Assembly (NCBI GenBank): GCA_027079305.1 | Contig: JALWVU010000055.1 | Span: 434,001 to 498,000, forward strand | Direction of reading: 5' to 3' | Source of the DNA: Aquificaceae bacterium | GTDB lineage: Bacteria > Aquificota > Aquificia > Aquificales > Aquificaceae | Length of the DNA stretch: 64,000 nucleotides | Shown: piece after piece, positions 34,593-42,118 of the stretch | Position numbering within the stretch: position 1 is the stretch's first letter | How the letters are laid out: every line of letters begins with the position of its first letter | Position numbers and translations under genes: made by a program | The notes under the pieces: model-generated | Seen by the model: the letters and a program-made list of their open reading frames with translations, nothing else | Told to the model about the DNA's origin: nothing | Database searches by the model: none

Positions 34593-35117
34593 ATGGAATT
34601 AGACGGGCGGAAGATTGAAGGCAAGCTGAAGGAAGTTATAGAGGAGATAGAGAAATACAGTCCTAAGTCAGATGTTTACCTCATCCTCATAGGCGGTGCC
34701 TCTCTCATCCTGAAATACGGAGCTTACACAGGCGGTCTCGGAGACCTTCTCTCCCGCAAGGGATTTCAGGTGGTTGCGGAGGGCTTCCTTAACCTTCCTC
34801 CGGATTACGAAGAAAGGCTTGAACCTGTCATGGAGGGTAGGAAGGTTCACGTTCTTACTCTGTCTCCCTACGACCTGGCGGTCTCTAAGATAAGCAGGGG
34901 GCTTGCAAAGGACATAGAGGACGTAGTGAACTCAGAGCTTATCAACCGCATTGATTTGGAAAAGCTGAGGAAAATCTACTTTGACGCCATAGATTATTGG
35001 ATAGGAGACCGCAGGAAGTTCGTTTGGGCATGGGAGAATTTTGAGGATGCCTACAAGAGAAAGGTTCAGCCTGAAAAGGCTCTACGAAAGGGCAAGAGAC
35101 CTCGTCGCTCTCCATAA
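34593..35117 (+). CDS. Nucleotidyltransferase-like protein lacking the catalytic D-x-D
   Basis: 174 residues. The start of the fold is recognisable (VYLILIGGASLILKYGAYTG), but the metal-binding D-x-D that should follow within about ten residues is absent; the sequence goes straight to GLGDLLSRKGFQVVAEGFLN. The later LSPYDLAVSKISRGLAKDIE is the conserved helix of DUF6036-type nucleotidyltransferases. So it is either inactive or an antitoxin form. Basic tail KGKRPRRSP. It overlaps the next gene and follows Trp-repeat copy 2 by 17 bases. Confidence 0.65.
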   Translation: MELDGRKIEGKLKEVIEEIEKYSPKSDVYLILIGGASLILKYGAYTGGLGDLLSRKGFQVVAEGFLNLPPDYEERLEPVMEGRKVHVLTLSPYDLAVSKISRGLAKDIEDVVNSELINRIDLEKLRKIYFDAIDYWIGDRRKFVWAWENFEDAYKRKVQPEKALRKGKRPRRSP

Positions 35118-35385
35118 GCACGAAAGGAAGGAGAGATTTCTGCCATACTACCATCTCCTCGCCAGAGAAACGGGAGAGGAAGTCCCGGAGGAGGACTTCA
35201 GGTTCGCCCTGGCGGTCGCCACCTACGCCCTTGAAAACGCCCTCTGGACGGAGCAGGACGAGGAGCTTTACGAGTTCCTTAAATACGTGGTGGAGAAATA
35301 CGGCAGGGAAAACTATTGGGAGTATGCAGAAAAGAGCAAACTTCCCCTTCAGGACTATCTCAAAGCCAATTACGACTTCAGATGA
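35047..35385 (+). CDS. Small helical protein between two nucleotidyltransferase genes
   Basis: 112 residues from ATG 35047 (a TTG two codons earlier is possible). Mostly helical and charged: FRFALAVATYALENALWTEQ and DEELYEFLKYVVEKYGRENY. No recognised family. It overlaps the preceding gene by about 70 bases and its stop overlaps the AbiEii start (ATGA). Coupling to AbiEii suggests an antitoxin or adaptor, which is inference. Confidence 0.6.
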   Translation: MPTRERFSLKRLYERARDLVALHKHERKERFLPYYHLLARETGEEVPEEDFRFALAVATYALENALWTEQDEELYEFLKYVVEKYGRENYWEYAEKSKLPLQDYLKANYDFR

Positions 35386-36257
35386 GGATAGGGATAATCT
35401 ACCACCTTCAGGAGCTCGTCCTTGAGAGGATAAACGAGGTTGCGGGAAGGAGGGAGTTCCCCTTTCTGTTTACGGGAGGAACGGCCCTTGCGAGGTTCCT
35501 GCTGGACGAACACCGTGTCTCCTACGACGTAGACTTCTTCTGTAAGAAAGGCTCTATCAGAGGTATAGAACTCGGAGACGTGAAGGAAGCCCTTGAAGAC
35601 CTGGGCAGAGTGAAGGTTCAGAGGTTTGAGAGGGAGAGAGAAGAGGATACGACTGTTGAGATGGTGAGGTTTACTCTGGAGCCACCCGTTAGGTTCTACG
35701 ACGGCTCGGCGCTCCAGCTCAAGGTGGAATTCGTGGAAGACGAGCTGGCGGGACTGTTTGAGGGCAGTAAGATGGAGCTTTATCCAAATCTGGAGATTGA
35801 CAGCCTTGAAGGTATATATGCGAGGAAGGTGGTCGCTACGCTTTCAAGGAAAACCGAGAGAGTCCGTGACTACATAGACCTTTACTTTCTTGAAAGGTCT
35901 GTCGCTCCGCTTGAAGAGTTTTTGGGGTCCTATAAAATGGAGAGGGTTTTTGACAGGCTTGAGGTAGAGGACAGTATTGCAAAGGTTTGGGATGCTTTTT
36001 CTTTTATGGCTTCCCATCTTGAGAGAGAACTGCCGAGAGTTGACGAGGAGCTGAAGTTTACCTACTATACAGAGGTAGGGGCAAAGGAGCTTAAGGAATG
36101 GATAAGGGAAAAGGCGGACAGGATAAGAGAGAGGTTCGGATTAAGCCTCCCAGAGGATACACGGAAGAGGAGTGGGCAAGAGAAAGAGAAGAGTTCCGAA
36201 AGTGGTATTTCCAAGAGGTTAAAAAATTTAAGGAGGCTCTTCGGAAGGGGGAGATAA
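35382..36257 (+). CDS. AbiEii-family nucleotidyltransferase toxin
   Basis: 291 residues from the ATG at 35382. FPFLFTGGTALARFLLDEHR then SYDVDFF carry the GG and D-x-D catalytic pattern; LKVEFVEDE supplies a third acidic residue, and LEGIYARKVVATLSRKTERV is the family helix. A helical C-terminal half follows. The last 53 codons overlap the next gene in a different frame, and the tail SKRLKNLRRLFGRGR is basic. Start coupled to the upstream helical protein (ATGA). Confidence 0.85.
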   Translation: MRIGIIYHLQELVLERINEVAGRREFPFLFTGGTALARFLLDEHRVSYDVDFFCKKGSIRGIELGDVKEALEDLGRVKVQRFEREREEDTTVEMVRFTLEPPVRFYDGSALQLKVEFVEDELAGLFEGSKMELYPNLEIDSLEGIYARKVVATLSRKTERVRDYIDLYFLERSVAPLEEFLGSYKMERVFDRLEVEDSIAKVWDAFSFMASHLERELPRVDEELKFTYYTEVGAKELKEWIREKADRIRERFGLSLPEDTRKRSGQEKEKSSESGISKRLKNLRRLFGRGR

Positions 36258-36475
36258 AGGAGACCGAAGAAGACCGCAAGTTATCTGTTCTCGCTTCATA
36301 CATATGGTATATGCCCGGGATAACTGCTAAGCAGGCTTACGAAATGATAGGGAAATACAACAGGGGCGAGGCTAATGATTGGGAGAGGTTTGTGGTCAGA
36401 AGTATCCAGGGAACAATAAGGAGATATAGAGACGGAGAAGCCTGGGAGATGTTCTTCCCTAATGAGGAGATGTAG
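36098..36475 (+). CDS. Hypothetical helical protein overlapping the AbiEii 3' end
   Basis: 125 residues. After a Lys/Arg/Gly-rich start, the sequence PPRGYTEEEWAREREEFRKW and LSVLASYIWYMPGITAKQAY looks like a real helical protein. It overlaps the AbiEii gene by 160 bases. One of the two frames in the overlap may be a passenger: the AbiEii protein could once have ended earlier, or this gene may start later. No family recognised. Last gene of the six-gene operon; palindrome 2 follows 18 bases later. Confidence 0.55.
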   Translation: MDKGKGGQDKREVRIKPPRGYTEEEWAREREEFRKWYFQEVKKFKEALRKGEIKETEEDRKLSVLASYIWYMPGITAKQAYEMIGKYNRGEANDWERFVVRSIQGTIRRYRDGEAWEMFFPNEEM

Positions 36476-36493
36476 GGGCCAGCGAAGGACGGG

Positions 36494-36513
36494 TTGGGAA
36501 TAATTTATCCCAA
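36494..36513. promoter_or_regulatory. Island palindrome 2
   Basis: TTGGGAATAATTTATCCCAA: TTGGGA and TCCCAA flank eight A/T bases. Same motif as the other five island copies. It precedes a remnant of a gene and the DUF2283 gene. Confidence 0.8.
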
Positions 36514-36554
36514 AAATTTGTTGATAAGTAAACAAAAGATGTTTACAGGAATAA

Positions 36555-36666
36555 ACAAAATATGTTTATAGTCTTCAGAGGATTGTCGTTCAATCTCAAA
36601 GGGATAGATTAGAGACAATAACGGCGTTCTTTGACAGGACGCTCAAGAGGAAAGGGTTATGCGGAT
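36555..36666 (+). pseudogene. C-terminal remnant of a small gene upstream of DUF2283
   Basis: A frame without a start reads KYVYSLQRIVVQSQRDRLET then ITAFFDRTLKRKG and stops over the DUF2283 start. It looks like the end of a BrnT- or DUF4258-type small toxin, the usual partner of DUF2283, but the piece is too short to be sure. Confidence 0.35.
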
Positions 36667-36868
36667 AAGGTATGTTCCGGAGACAGATGCGCTTCTGATA
36701 GACTTCAGGGACGAACCCGTTGCAGACAGCGAGCTTATTGAGGAACTCGGCGTTGTGATTGATTACAATAAGCAGGGGGAAGCCGTAGGGCTTGAGATAC
36801 TTGATTGGGAGGAGTTCCAAAAAGAAGGTAAGGAGCTAAACATAGCTTTGCCCTCTGCTATTCCTTGA
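36659..36868 (+). CDS. DUF2283 family protein
   Basis: 69 residues with the family layout: MRIRYVPETDALLIDFRDEP, then VADSELIEELGVVIDYNKQG and AVGLEILDWEEF. DUF2283 proteins are small beta-rich proteins commonly next to toxin-like genes; their function is not settled. GAGGAAAGGG precedes the ATG. It overlaps the remnant upstream by a few bases, so it probably was the second gene of a pair. Confidence 0.85.
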   Translation: MRIRYVPETDALLIDFRDEPVADSELIEELGVVIDYNKQGEAVGLEILDWEEFQKEGKELNIALPSAIP

Positions 36869-36913
36869 ATTATCCTTGGGAGAGTCATATATCCAAAGGA
36901 CAATCCTGAGAGC

Positions 36914-37267
36914 GTGAGTGTAAAGGTTATAAAGCCCGGAGAGCCCAAAGTCGTAGTGGGTAAGAGGGGAGTGTATGTGCTTGATGATACCCTTGCCGAA
37001 GAGGTCATAAGGGAGGCATGGAACGAATCCCTCAAGAGGTATAAGGAGCCCGGAAGTCTTCTAAATTATCCCACCCTGCTTCTTTCTACCTTAGAGCTTC
37101 TTCAGAAGTTGTCCAGCTTTTCACGTCCATGTTTTCTGCCTCCTCTATTGGCAATTATAGAGAAGGGGCGGGATTACTCTCTCTTACAATCCACGGCTGT
37201 TTTGTCTTTGCACCTCAAACCCGCTCAGGAACTTCTCAAGCCTTCCCATAGTCCGCATAAAGGCTAA
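36914..37267 (+). CDS. Short hypothetical gene, probably decayed
   Basis: The first 55 or so codons from GTG 36914 look like protein (VKVIKPGEPKVVVGKRGVYV, LDDTLAEEVIREAWNESLKR); the rest is low in charge and looks random. The frame is also open upstream to 36,869. I read it as a truncated gene whose 3' part was lost at the junction with the leftward gene at 37,184. No family recognised. Confidence 0.35.
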   Translation: MSVKVIKPGEPKVVVGKRGVYVLDDTLAEEVIREAWNESLKRYKEPGSLLNYPTLLLSTLELLQKLSSFSRPCFLPPLLAIIEKGRDYSLLQSTAVLSLHLKPAQELLKPSHSPHKG

Positions 37268-38030
37268 CCTATCAAAGGAAAACAGGTCTCCATATATAAC
37301 GAGGAAGTCATCAAAGTTTCGGCTCAGCTCAGACAAGATATCGTAAGCCTCTTTTTTAAAGAGGGTAAGGGATTTCACCCCCGTGCTCTTCAAGGATTAG
37401 GGCTACGTCGTAAAGTGCCCTTGCGCTGTCTCCTCTTTGCAAGGCTATCAGTTTTTGCACAAGGACGCTCTCCTTTTCGCTTTCTGTTAGGTCTATACCC
37501 GGCTTTGAAAATACAGGCTTCCCGGAGACAGCCTTTCTTTTAAGCTCTCTGAGACGTTTTCCATACTTAACTTTATCATAGCTGATTCTCCCTGCGTTGT
37601 AGTCAAACCACTCCTCAAGGAGCCTTATCTGTTCGCCACCTTTCAACACCTTCCTGAGCAGGCTATTTGCCTTTTCTAATACTTCTCTCTCTTCTTCTTC
37701 CGTAAACACATATTCCTCAAGTCTTACGGGTGGGAGGATGTTCAGGTTTACGATGTAGTGGTAGAGGATGTCAAGGAAGGCTCTTATGGGAGATGCGATA
37801 TTTCCCTCTATCCCAAAGTCAGACCACTCCCTTACGTTCTCTGGATACCTGTCCTCTTTGACCTTTGCAGGATGCCAGTCGTATCCGTGGTATCTCAAAG
37901 CGTCAACGCCCGTTATGTAGCCCATACAGATAATCTATCCCACCTTGAGGGCAACCTCAATCTCATCGTAGGGCACTTCGGGTTTTAAGCTTCTCCCTTC
38001 CCTGTGTTTTATTACCTTCTTGACCTTCAT
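37184..38030 (-). pseudogene. Unrecognised gene broken by an in-frame TAG and a G-run frameshift
   Basis: Read leftward: MKVKKVIKHREGRSLKPEVP ... VALKVG, then TAG (37937-37935). The same frame continues ICMGYITGVDALRYHGYDWH for about 190 codons. At a run of five G (C on the plus strand, 37378-37382) the frame ends as EEHGGEIPYPL. Removing one G joins it smoothly to VKSLTLFKKEAYDILSELSR and a further 50 residues. About 280 residues are reconstructed. The helical content and neighbouring AbiE genes suggest a toxin-antitoxin component, but no motif identifies it. Confidence 0.55.
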
Positions 38031-38120
38031 ACAAAAACGTTGTGGCTTGAGAAGGCATAAGTCAAGCCCACTTCCTTACACTCAATTGCCATTTCCTTCC
38101 ATCAAGCGTAAATTTCCCTT

Positions 38121-38696
38121 ATGGGAAAATCTCTTAACCTTAAAACACTCCTTGAGCTGATGGACTCCCTTGAGGAAGAGGGAGAGTGGCTTTGGACGGA
38201 CACCTTGATGAGGTCGTATTTCTCAGACAGAAAGGATGCCCTTTACAAAAAGCTCAAGAGGTTTATATATGCGGGCTTGATTGTGAGGGTTGCAAGAGGC
38301 GTGTATGCCAATCCGAGGTCAAGGCACAGGCACCCCTTTACACAGCTATACGATGTCGCTAATGCTCTGAGAGATAGGGAGTTTTTCTACCACTCCCTTG
38401 AGAGCAGGGCATCGGAGCTGTCCTTAATATCCCAAGTCCCTAACCGGCTCACTTTCATAACGGAAGGAAGGAGCCACGTCTATAAGACACCCTTCGGTAT
38501 CGTGGAATTCGTCCACGGGAAGATTGATAGGGAGAGGGTTAAAGAATACCTGTGTAAGGGCTGGCTGTTTTGGAACGACAAAAAGAAGGTATATGAGGCT
38601 TCCCCTGAGCTTGTGGAGAGGGACATGAGGAGGCACAGGAGGAGCGTTGACCTTCTGGAGGAGCAGAAGTGGAAAGAACAGATGAAATACTACTGA
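38121..38696 (+). CDS. AbiEi-type antitoxin/transcription regulator (type IV TA family)
   Basis: 191 residues. The N-terminal winged helix (about 1-65; LLELMDSLEEEGEWLWTDTL, ALYKKLKRFIYAGLIVRVAR) ends in RGVYANP, the typical wing of AbiEi-like antitoxins. The C-terminal domain follows (HSLESRASELSLISQVPNRL). AbiEi proteins bind their own promoter and counter AbiEii. The 3' end overlaps the broken AbiEii gene. With its toxin destroyed, the antitoxin is orphaned here. Confidence 0.78.
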   Translation: MGKSLNLKTLLELMDSLEEEGEWLWTDTLMRSYFSDRKDALYKKLKRFIYAGLIVRVARGVYANPRSRHRHPFTQLYDVANALRDREFFYHSLESRASELSLISQVPNRLTFITEGRSHVYKTPFGIVEFVHGKIDRERVKEYLCKGWLFWNDKKKVYEASPELVERDMRRHRRSVDLLEEQKWKEQMKYY

Positions 38697-39059
38697 GGGC
38701 AAGGCGGTTAGAAGGACTTGATGAGAGCCAATACGTGAGAGAGGCTGTCCAGCTGGCTGTATTGGAGCTTGTGGGAAGGGACAGAGAGCTCCTTGAAGCC
38801 TTGACCTTCCAGGGCGGAACCGCTCTTAGGCTGTGCTACGGACTTCGCAGGCTTTCAGAAGACCTTGATTTTGTGGTTTTGTGGCGGGAAAGGGGTTTTC
38901 CCGTGCAGGCCTTTCGTTGATAAGATAGAAAGGTTCTTATACGGAAAGGAGCTTGAGGGCTTTTCTGTGCATCCTGACATAGCAAGGGCGGTTATAGAAG
39001 AGGTGTCCAATTATCTGAGGGATTTTTTGAAGGCTGTTAAGCCTAATCTGGGGGGTTAA
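38669..39059 (+). pseudogene. Truncated and frameshifted AbiEii toxin gene
   Basis: From GTG 38669 the frame reads FQGGTALRLCYGLRRLSEDL then DFVV, the nucleotidyltransferase GG and D-x-D site. Around 38,900 it must shift by one base to continue as FVDKIERFLYGKELEGFSVH and end LKAVKPNLGG. Only about 125 of the usual 270-300 residues remain. It overlaps the AbiEi gene by 28 bases, the normal antitoxin-toxin arrangement. Confidence 0.75.
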
Positions 39060-39179
39060 GAGGTTTCGTAGGCGTGGGCGTTGACCCATTGTAAAATAGA
39101 CATGGAGGGTTCAGGAGGGATCTAAAGGTGTTTTTGGACAAAGCAGTTTAGAGGAGAAGCCCAACGCTTTTTGGACAGA

Positions 39180-42116
39180 TTAAAGAGAGCATATATCATT
39201 TAATAGTTTACTATCATCTGTCCAGAAATCGCTATAGGCTCTTTTGCCTAATTTATCTACTCCATCAGGGGTGTAAAGTTTGAGTTTTACCTTCACAAGC
39301 AAACCATCCTTTGAAAACGTTTTTTCTTTATCATTTTCCATGAATATAGCCTTGTAGCCTTCTATTTTGTCTTCATATGTTGTAAACATATAGCTTTTGG
39401 GGTCTATAAAGAATATTGTGTATATACTTTCTTTCTTTAGCCAAAATACAAAATCCGGGATAAATTTTTTTGGTTTTCCTCCGCTTACATACGGTATGTA
39501 TATACTTTTATCTAAATGTTCATCCAATTTACTAAACATCCACCAATCGTAATAATTGTCCAGCTCATCAATTATGTTAATCAACGCATTTATAAAGTGA
39601 TACTCGCTGTATATGGATATTATGTGCTTAATCCAATCTACCCTCTCGTCCGTATAAACTATCGGAATGTAGTAATGTTGGAGGAGTTTTCTAATTTTTA
39701 CATCTTGCAGTTCTACTTCAATATTGCTTATTTTTCTAACTTCTTCCAATGCTTTTTCTGGAGTAAGTCCTTTTTTTCTTAGCTCATCTATTTTTTGCCA
39801 CTTTTCCTCTTCAGTTAATACTACCGCTTTTTTTACCTGACTTATCTTTTCTAAAAATTCTTTCCGGTAATCTTCCCTTACCTTTATTTTTCTGAAGTGA
39901 ACTATTTCATTCCTTAATTTTCTGAATCCTTCTATTTCTTCCCTTTCCGCATTTAAGTGGTTTATTAATCTATCTATTAGAGCATCTACACTTTTATAAT
40001 TCTGATTTTCGTCAAAGTATATAAATCTTTGGTTCTCTGATATAACCTTGTTAAGCTCTTCGTAAACACTCGGAGTTATATCCTTCTCTAAAATAAATCT
40101 TTCCTTTGGCATCAGTTTTAAAAATTCCCTTAAAAGTTCTAAATTTTCCCTGCTCATTCTAAATCTTATAGGGTTTTCTTGATATACTGTTCTTTGTTCC
40201 TTTCTCTTGTAAACAGGAATAAGGAGAGTGTAATCTTTGGCTTTTTCATTTTCCCACAGGGATACTGTTTCAAAACCTTCCGCTTTTATTACCATTTCCA
40301 GTTCGGTTAAAATCGTTTGAACGGCATTTTTATTGGTTGCAAATACTATTAGAGTCTCTAAAGCTTTAGCTTCATTTTTAAATTTTTCGTAGAGATTTTT
40401 AGCTATTTCTTCATTAACTCCTAAGAACTCTAATCTCTTTCTCTTATTTTGCAAGGGTTCTATCCTTATTCCCCTTCCTATGGCTTGGAGAACGAATTTT
40501 TTAGCATCTGTTCCTGTTCCTATGTTTATGAAAGTGATTACGTTCGGTCTATTGCTGTCCCATCCTTCGTAAAAAGCTCTGCTTCCCATAAGAATGTTTA
40601 TAGGACTGTCTTTATCGTTTAAAGTTTCAAAAAAACCGGTTTCTCTAAAGGTTTCGTTTTCCTTATAACCTACTAAAAACTCCTTTATCCATTTAGTTAT
40701 ATCTCCTATTCTTACTAAAGCAAATGGACTATCGCTGTTGTCAAGCTTTAATGCTAATTCCTGCTTGTTATCAGGGTTGACTATGTATTCTATATTTCCT
40801 CCCCCTGAGGAGTTATAAACGTATTTGTATATATCCCTTACGGATAAGTCATTTAAAAATTCTTCAAAAAATCCGAGAGACATAGATTTATCCCCGAGGG
40901 TATATTTTGCGTTCCTGAGTTCTTTTATAAGCTCTTGCTTGCATTCTTCAAATAAATTTTCATCTATACTTTTTCCGAGTTTTGCCAGCTCGTTGAATAC
41001 AAGCTTTAAATCCGAATCTTTTACATTTACGGAATTAACGAGGTAAATAAGTAAGGGATTGTGATATAAGTCTCTTTCTTTGACTCTGTCATAGGCTTTC
41101 TTTATTGCGGATAGCATTATCAGGGTTTTTAGGATTATTTTTCTTTTTTCTGTTTCTCTGAAATCCTCTTTATCTTTAAAAGCTTTTGCCTCTTCTTGTG
41201 ATACGTAAATTTGTTTTCCATAACCTTTAGAGATGAATTCACTTAAGTTCAGATTGTAAACAGTTGTAACTATATCAATAGGTGAGGTAAAGGTTGCGGA
41301 AAAATTGAATAGAAATCCTTTTTGGGAGAGTATGGAGTAAATTACCTGTCTTTTGCTTTCCTCTTTATCTCCTTTGTGAGCTTCGTCTAATATAAGATAC
41401 CAATCGCCGAAAGGTTTTTCATCTTCAGAAGAAAGAAAGTCTCTGAAATTCAAAATATTTTCTTTCTTTTCATCTGAGAGCAAGTCCGAACGGTATATAA
41501 ACACTCTTCTTCCTAAGACTCCGTATTTTTTTTCTTCTTCGTAATTTTTCAAGCTTACGAGTCTTATCTGTTTATTCATAGGTCTTGCTTTATTGAATTC
41601 TTCTACGAGTTTCTTGAATGCTTGAAGTAAATCTTCCCTGTAGGTTAAGAACAATATTTCCCTTTTCGGAATTAGTTTTCTTTCCATAAGAGTGTGTAGG
41701 ATGTCTATAAGCTTGATGATAATTAGGGTTTTACCGCTACCTGTAGCCATCCAGAAGGACATGCGATTGGCAAATTCCCTAAAAGGTATAATCTCATTTC
41801 CGTTTTCATCAATCTCTACCGTAAAGAACTCTTTCAAAAGCTCAGAATGTTTATGTTTCTTCAGATTTATGTTGAGTTCTTCGTAAATTTCTAAGTCCTC
41901 GTAGATTTCCGCAAGCTCGCTTTTATCTTCCTTCCACTCCTCAAAGTATTTGTATAAGACTTTTAGGGCATTCGTGAGAGCTTCTTCTTGATAATCAAAA
42001 AGTCTTTTTTCTTTTGAAAAATTATCATCTACTACTTCCCAATCAACGGGTAGTTCCAATATTTCCTGCGCAAAGTATTGGAGTTTTATGTAGGGTTGAG
42101 CTTGAATTTTAATCAT
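39180..42116 (-). CDS. res: Type III restriction enzyme, Res subunit
   Basis: 978 residues. Superfamily-2 helicase motifs: FDYQEEAL, motif I MATGSGKT, DEAH box LILDEAHKG, FSATF, motif V-like GSRAFYEGWDSNRPNV and motif VI QAIGRGIR. The C-terminal nuclease shows PDFVFWLKK and DPKSY, the PD-(D/E)xK pattern, where DPK is D-x-K. With Mod it cleaves DNA carrying unmethylated sites after ATP-driven sliding. It begins two bases after the mod stop. The gene is visibly richer in A/T than its neighbours, as is mod, which suggests a separate arrival. Confidence 0.95.
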   Translation of the reverse strand: MIKIQAQPYIKLQYFAQEILELPVDWEVVDDNFSKEKRLFDYQEEALTNALKVLYKYFEEWKEDKSELAEIYEDLEIYEELNINLKKHKHSELLKEFFTVEIDENGNEIIPFREFANRMSFWMATGSGKTLIIIKLIDILHTLMERKLIPKREILFLTYREDLLQAFKKLVEEFNKARPMNKQIRLVSLKNYEEEKKYGVLGRRVFIYRSDLLSDEKKENILNFRDFLSSEDEKPFGDWYLILDEAHKGDKEESKRQVIYSILSQKGFLFNFSATFTSPIDIVTTVYNLNLSEFISKGYGKQIYVSQEEAKAFKDKEDFRETEKRKIILKTLIMLSAIKKAYDRVKERDLYHNPLLIYLVNSVNVKDSDLKLVFNELAKLGKSIDENLFEECKQELIKELRNAKYTLGDKSMSLGFFEEFLNDLSVRDIYKYVYNSSGGGNIEYIVNPDNKQELALKLDNSDSPFALVRIGDITKWIKEFLVGYKENETFRETGFFETLNDKDSPINILMGSRAFYEGWDSNRPNVITFINIGTGTDAKKFVLQAIGRGIRIEPLQNKRKRLEFLGVNEEIAKNLYEKFKNEAKALETLIVFATNKNAVQTILTELEMVIKAEGFETVSLWENEKAKDYTLLIPVYKRKEQRTVYQENPIRFRMSRENLELLREFLKLMPKERFILEKDITPSVYEELNKVISENQRFIYFDENQNYKSVDALIDRLINHLNAEREEIEGFRKLRNEIVHFRKIKVREDYRKEFLEKISQVKKAVVLTEEEKWQKIDELRKKGLTPEKALEEVRKISNIEVELQDVKIRKLLQHYYIPIVYTDERVDWIKHIISIYSEYHFINALINIIDELDNYYDWWMFSKLDEHLDKSIYIPYVSGGKPKKFIPDFVFWLKKESIYTIFFIDPKSYMFTTYEDKIEGYKAIFMENDKEKTFSKDGLLVKVKLKLYTPDGVDKLGKRAYSDFWTDDSKLLNDICSL

Positions 42117-42118
42117 CT

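Noticed and set aside
30267-37937. Genetic-code change or pyrrolysine use at TAG
   Set aside because: Many genes in the window end with TAG as a normal stop, and the TAG interruptions are confined to decaying island genes.
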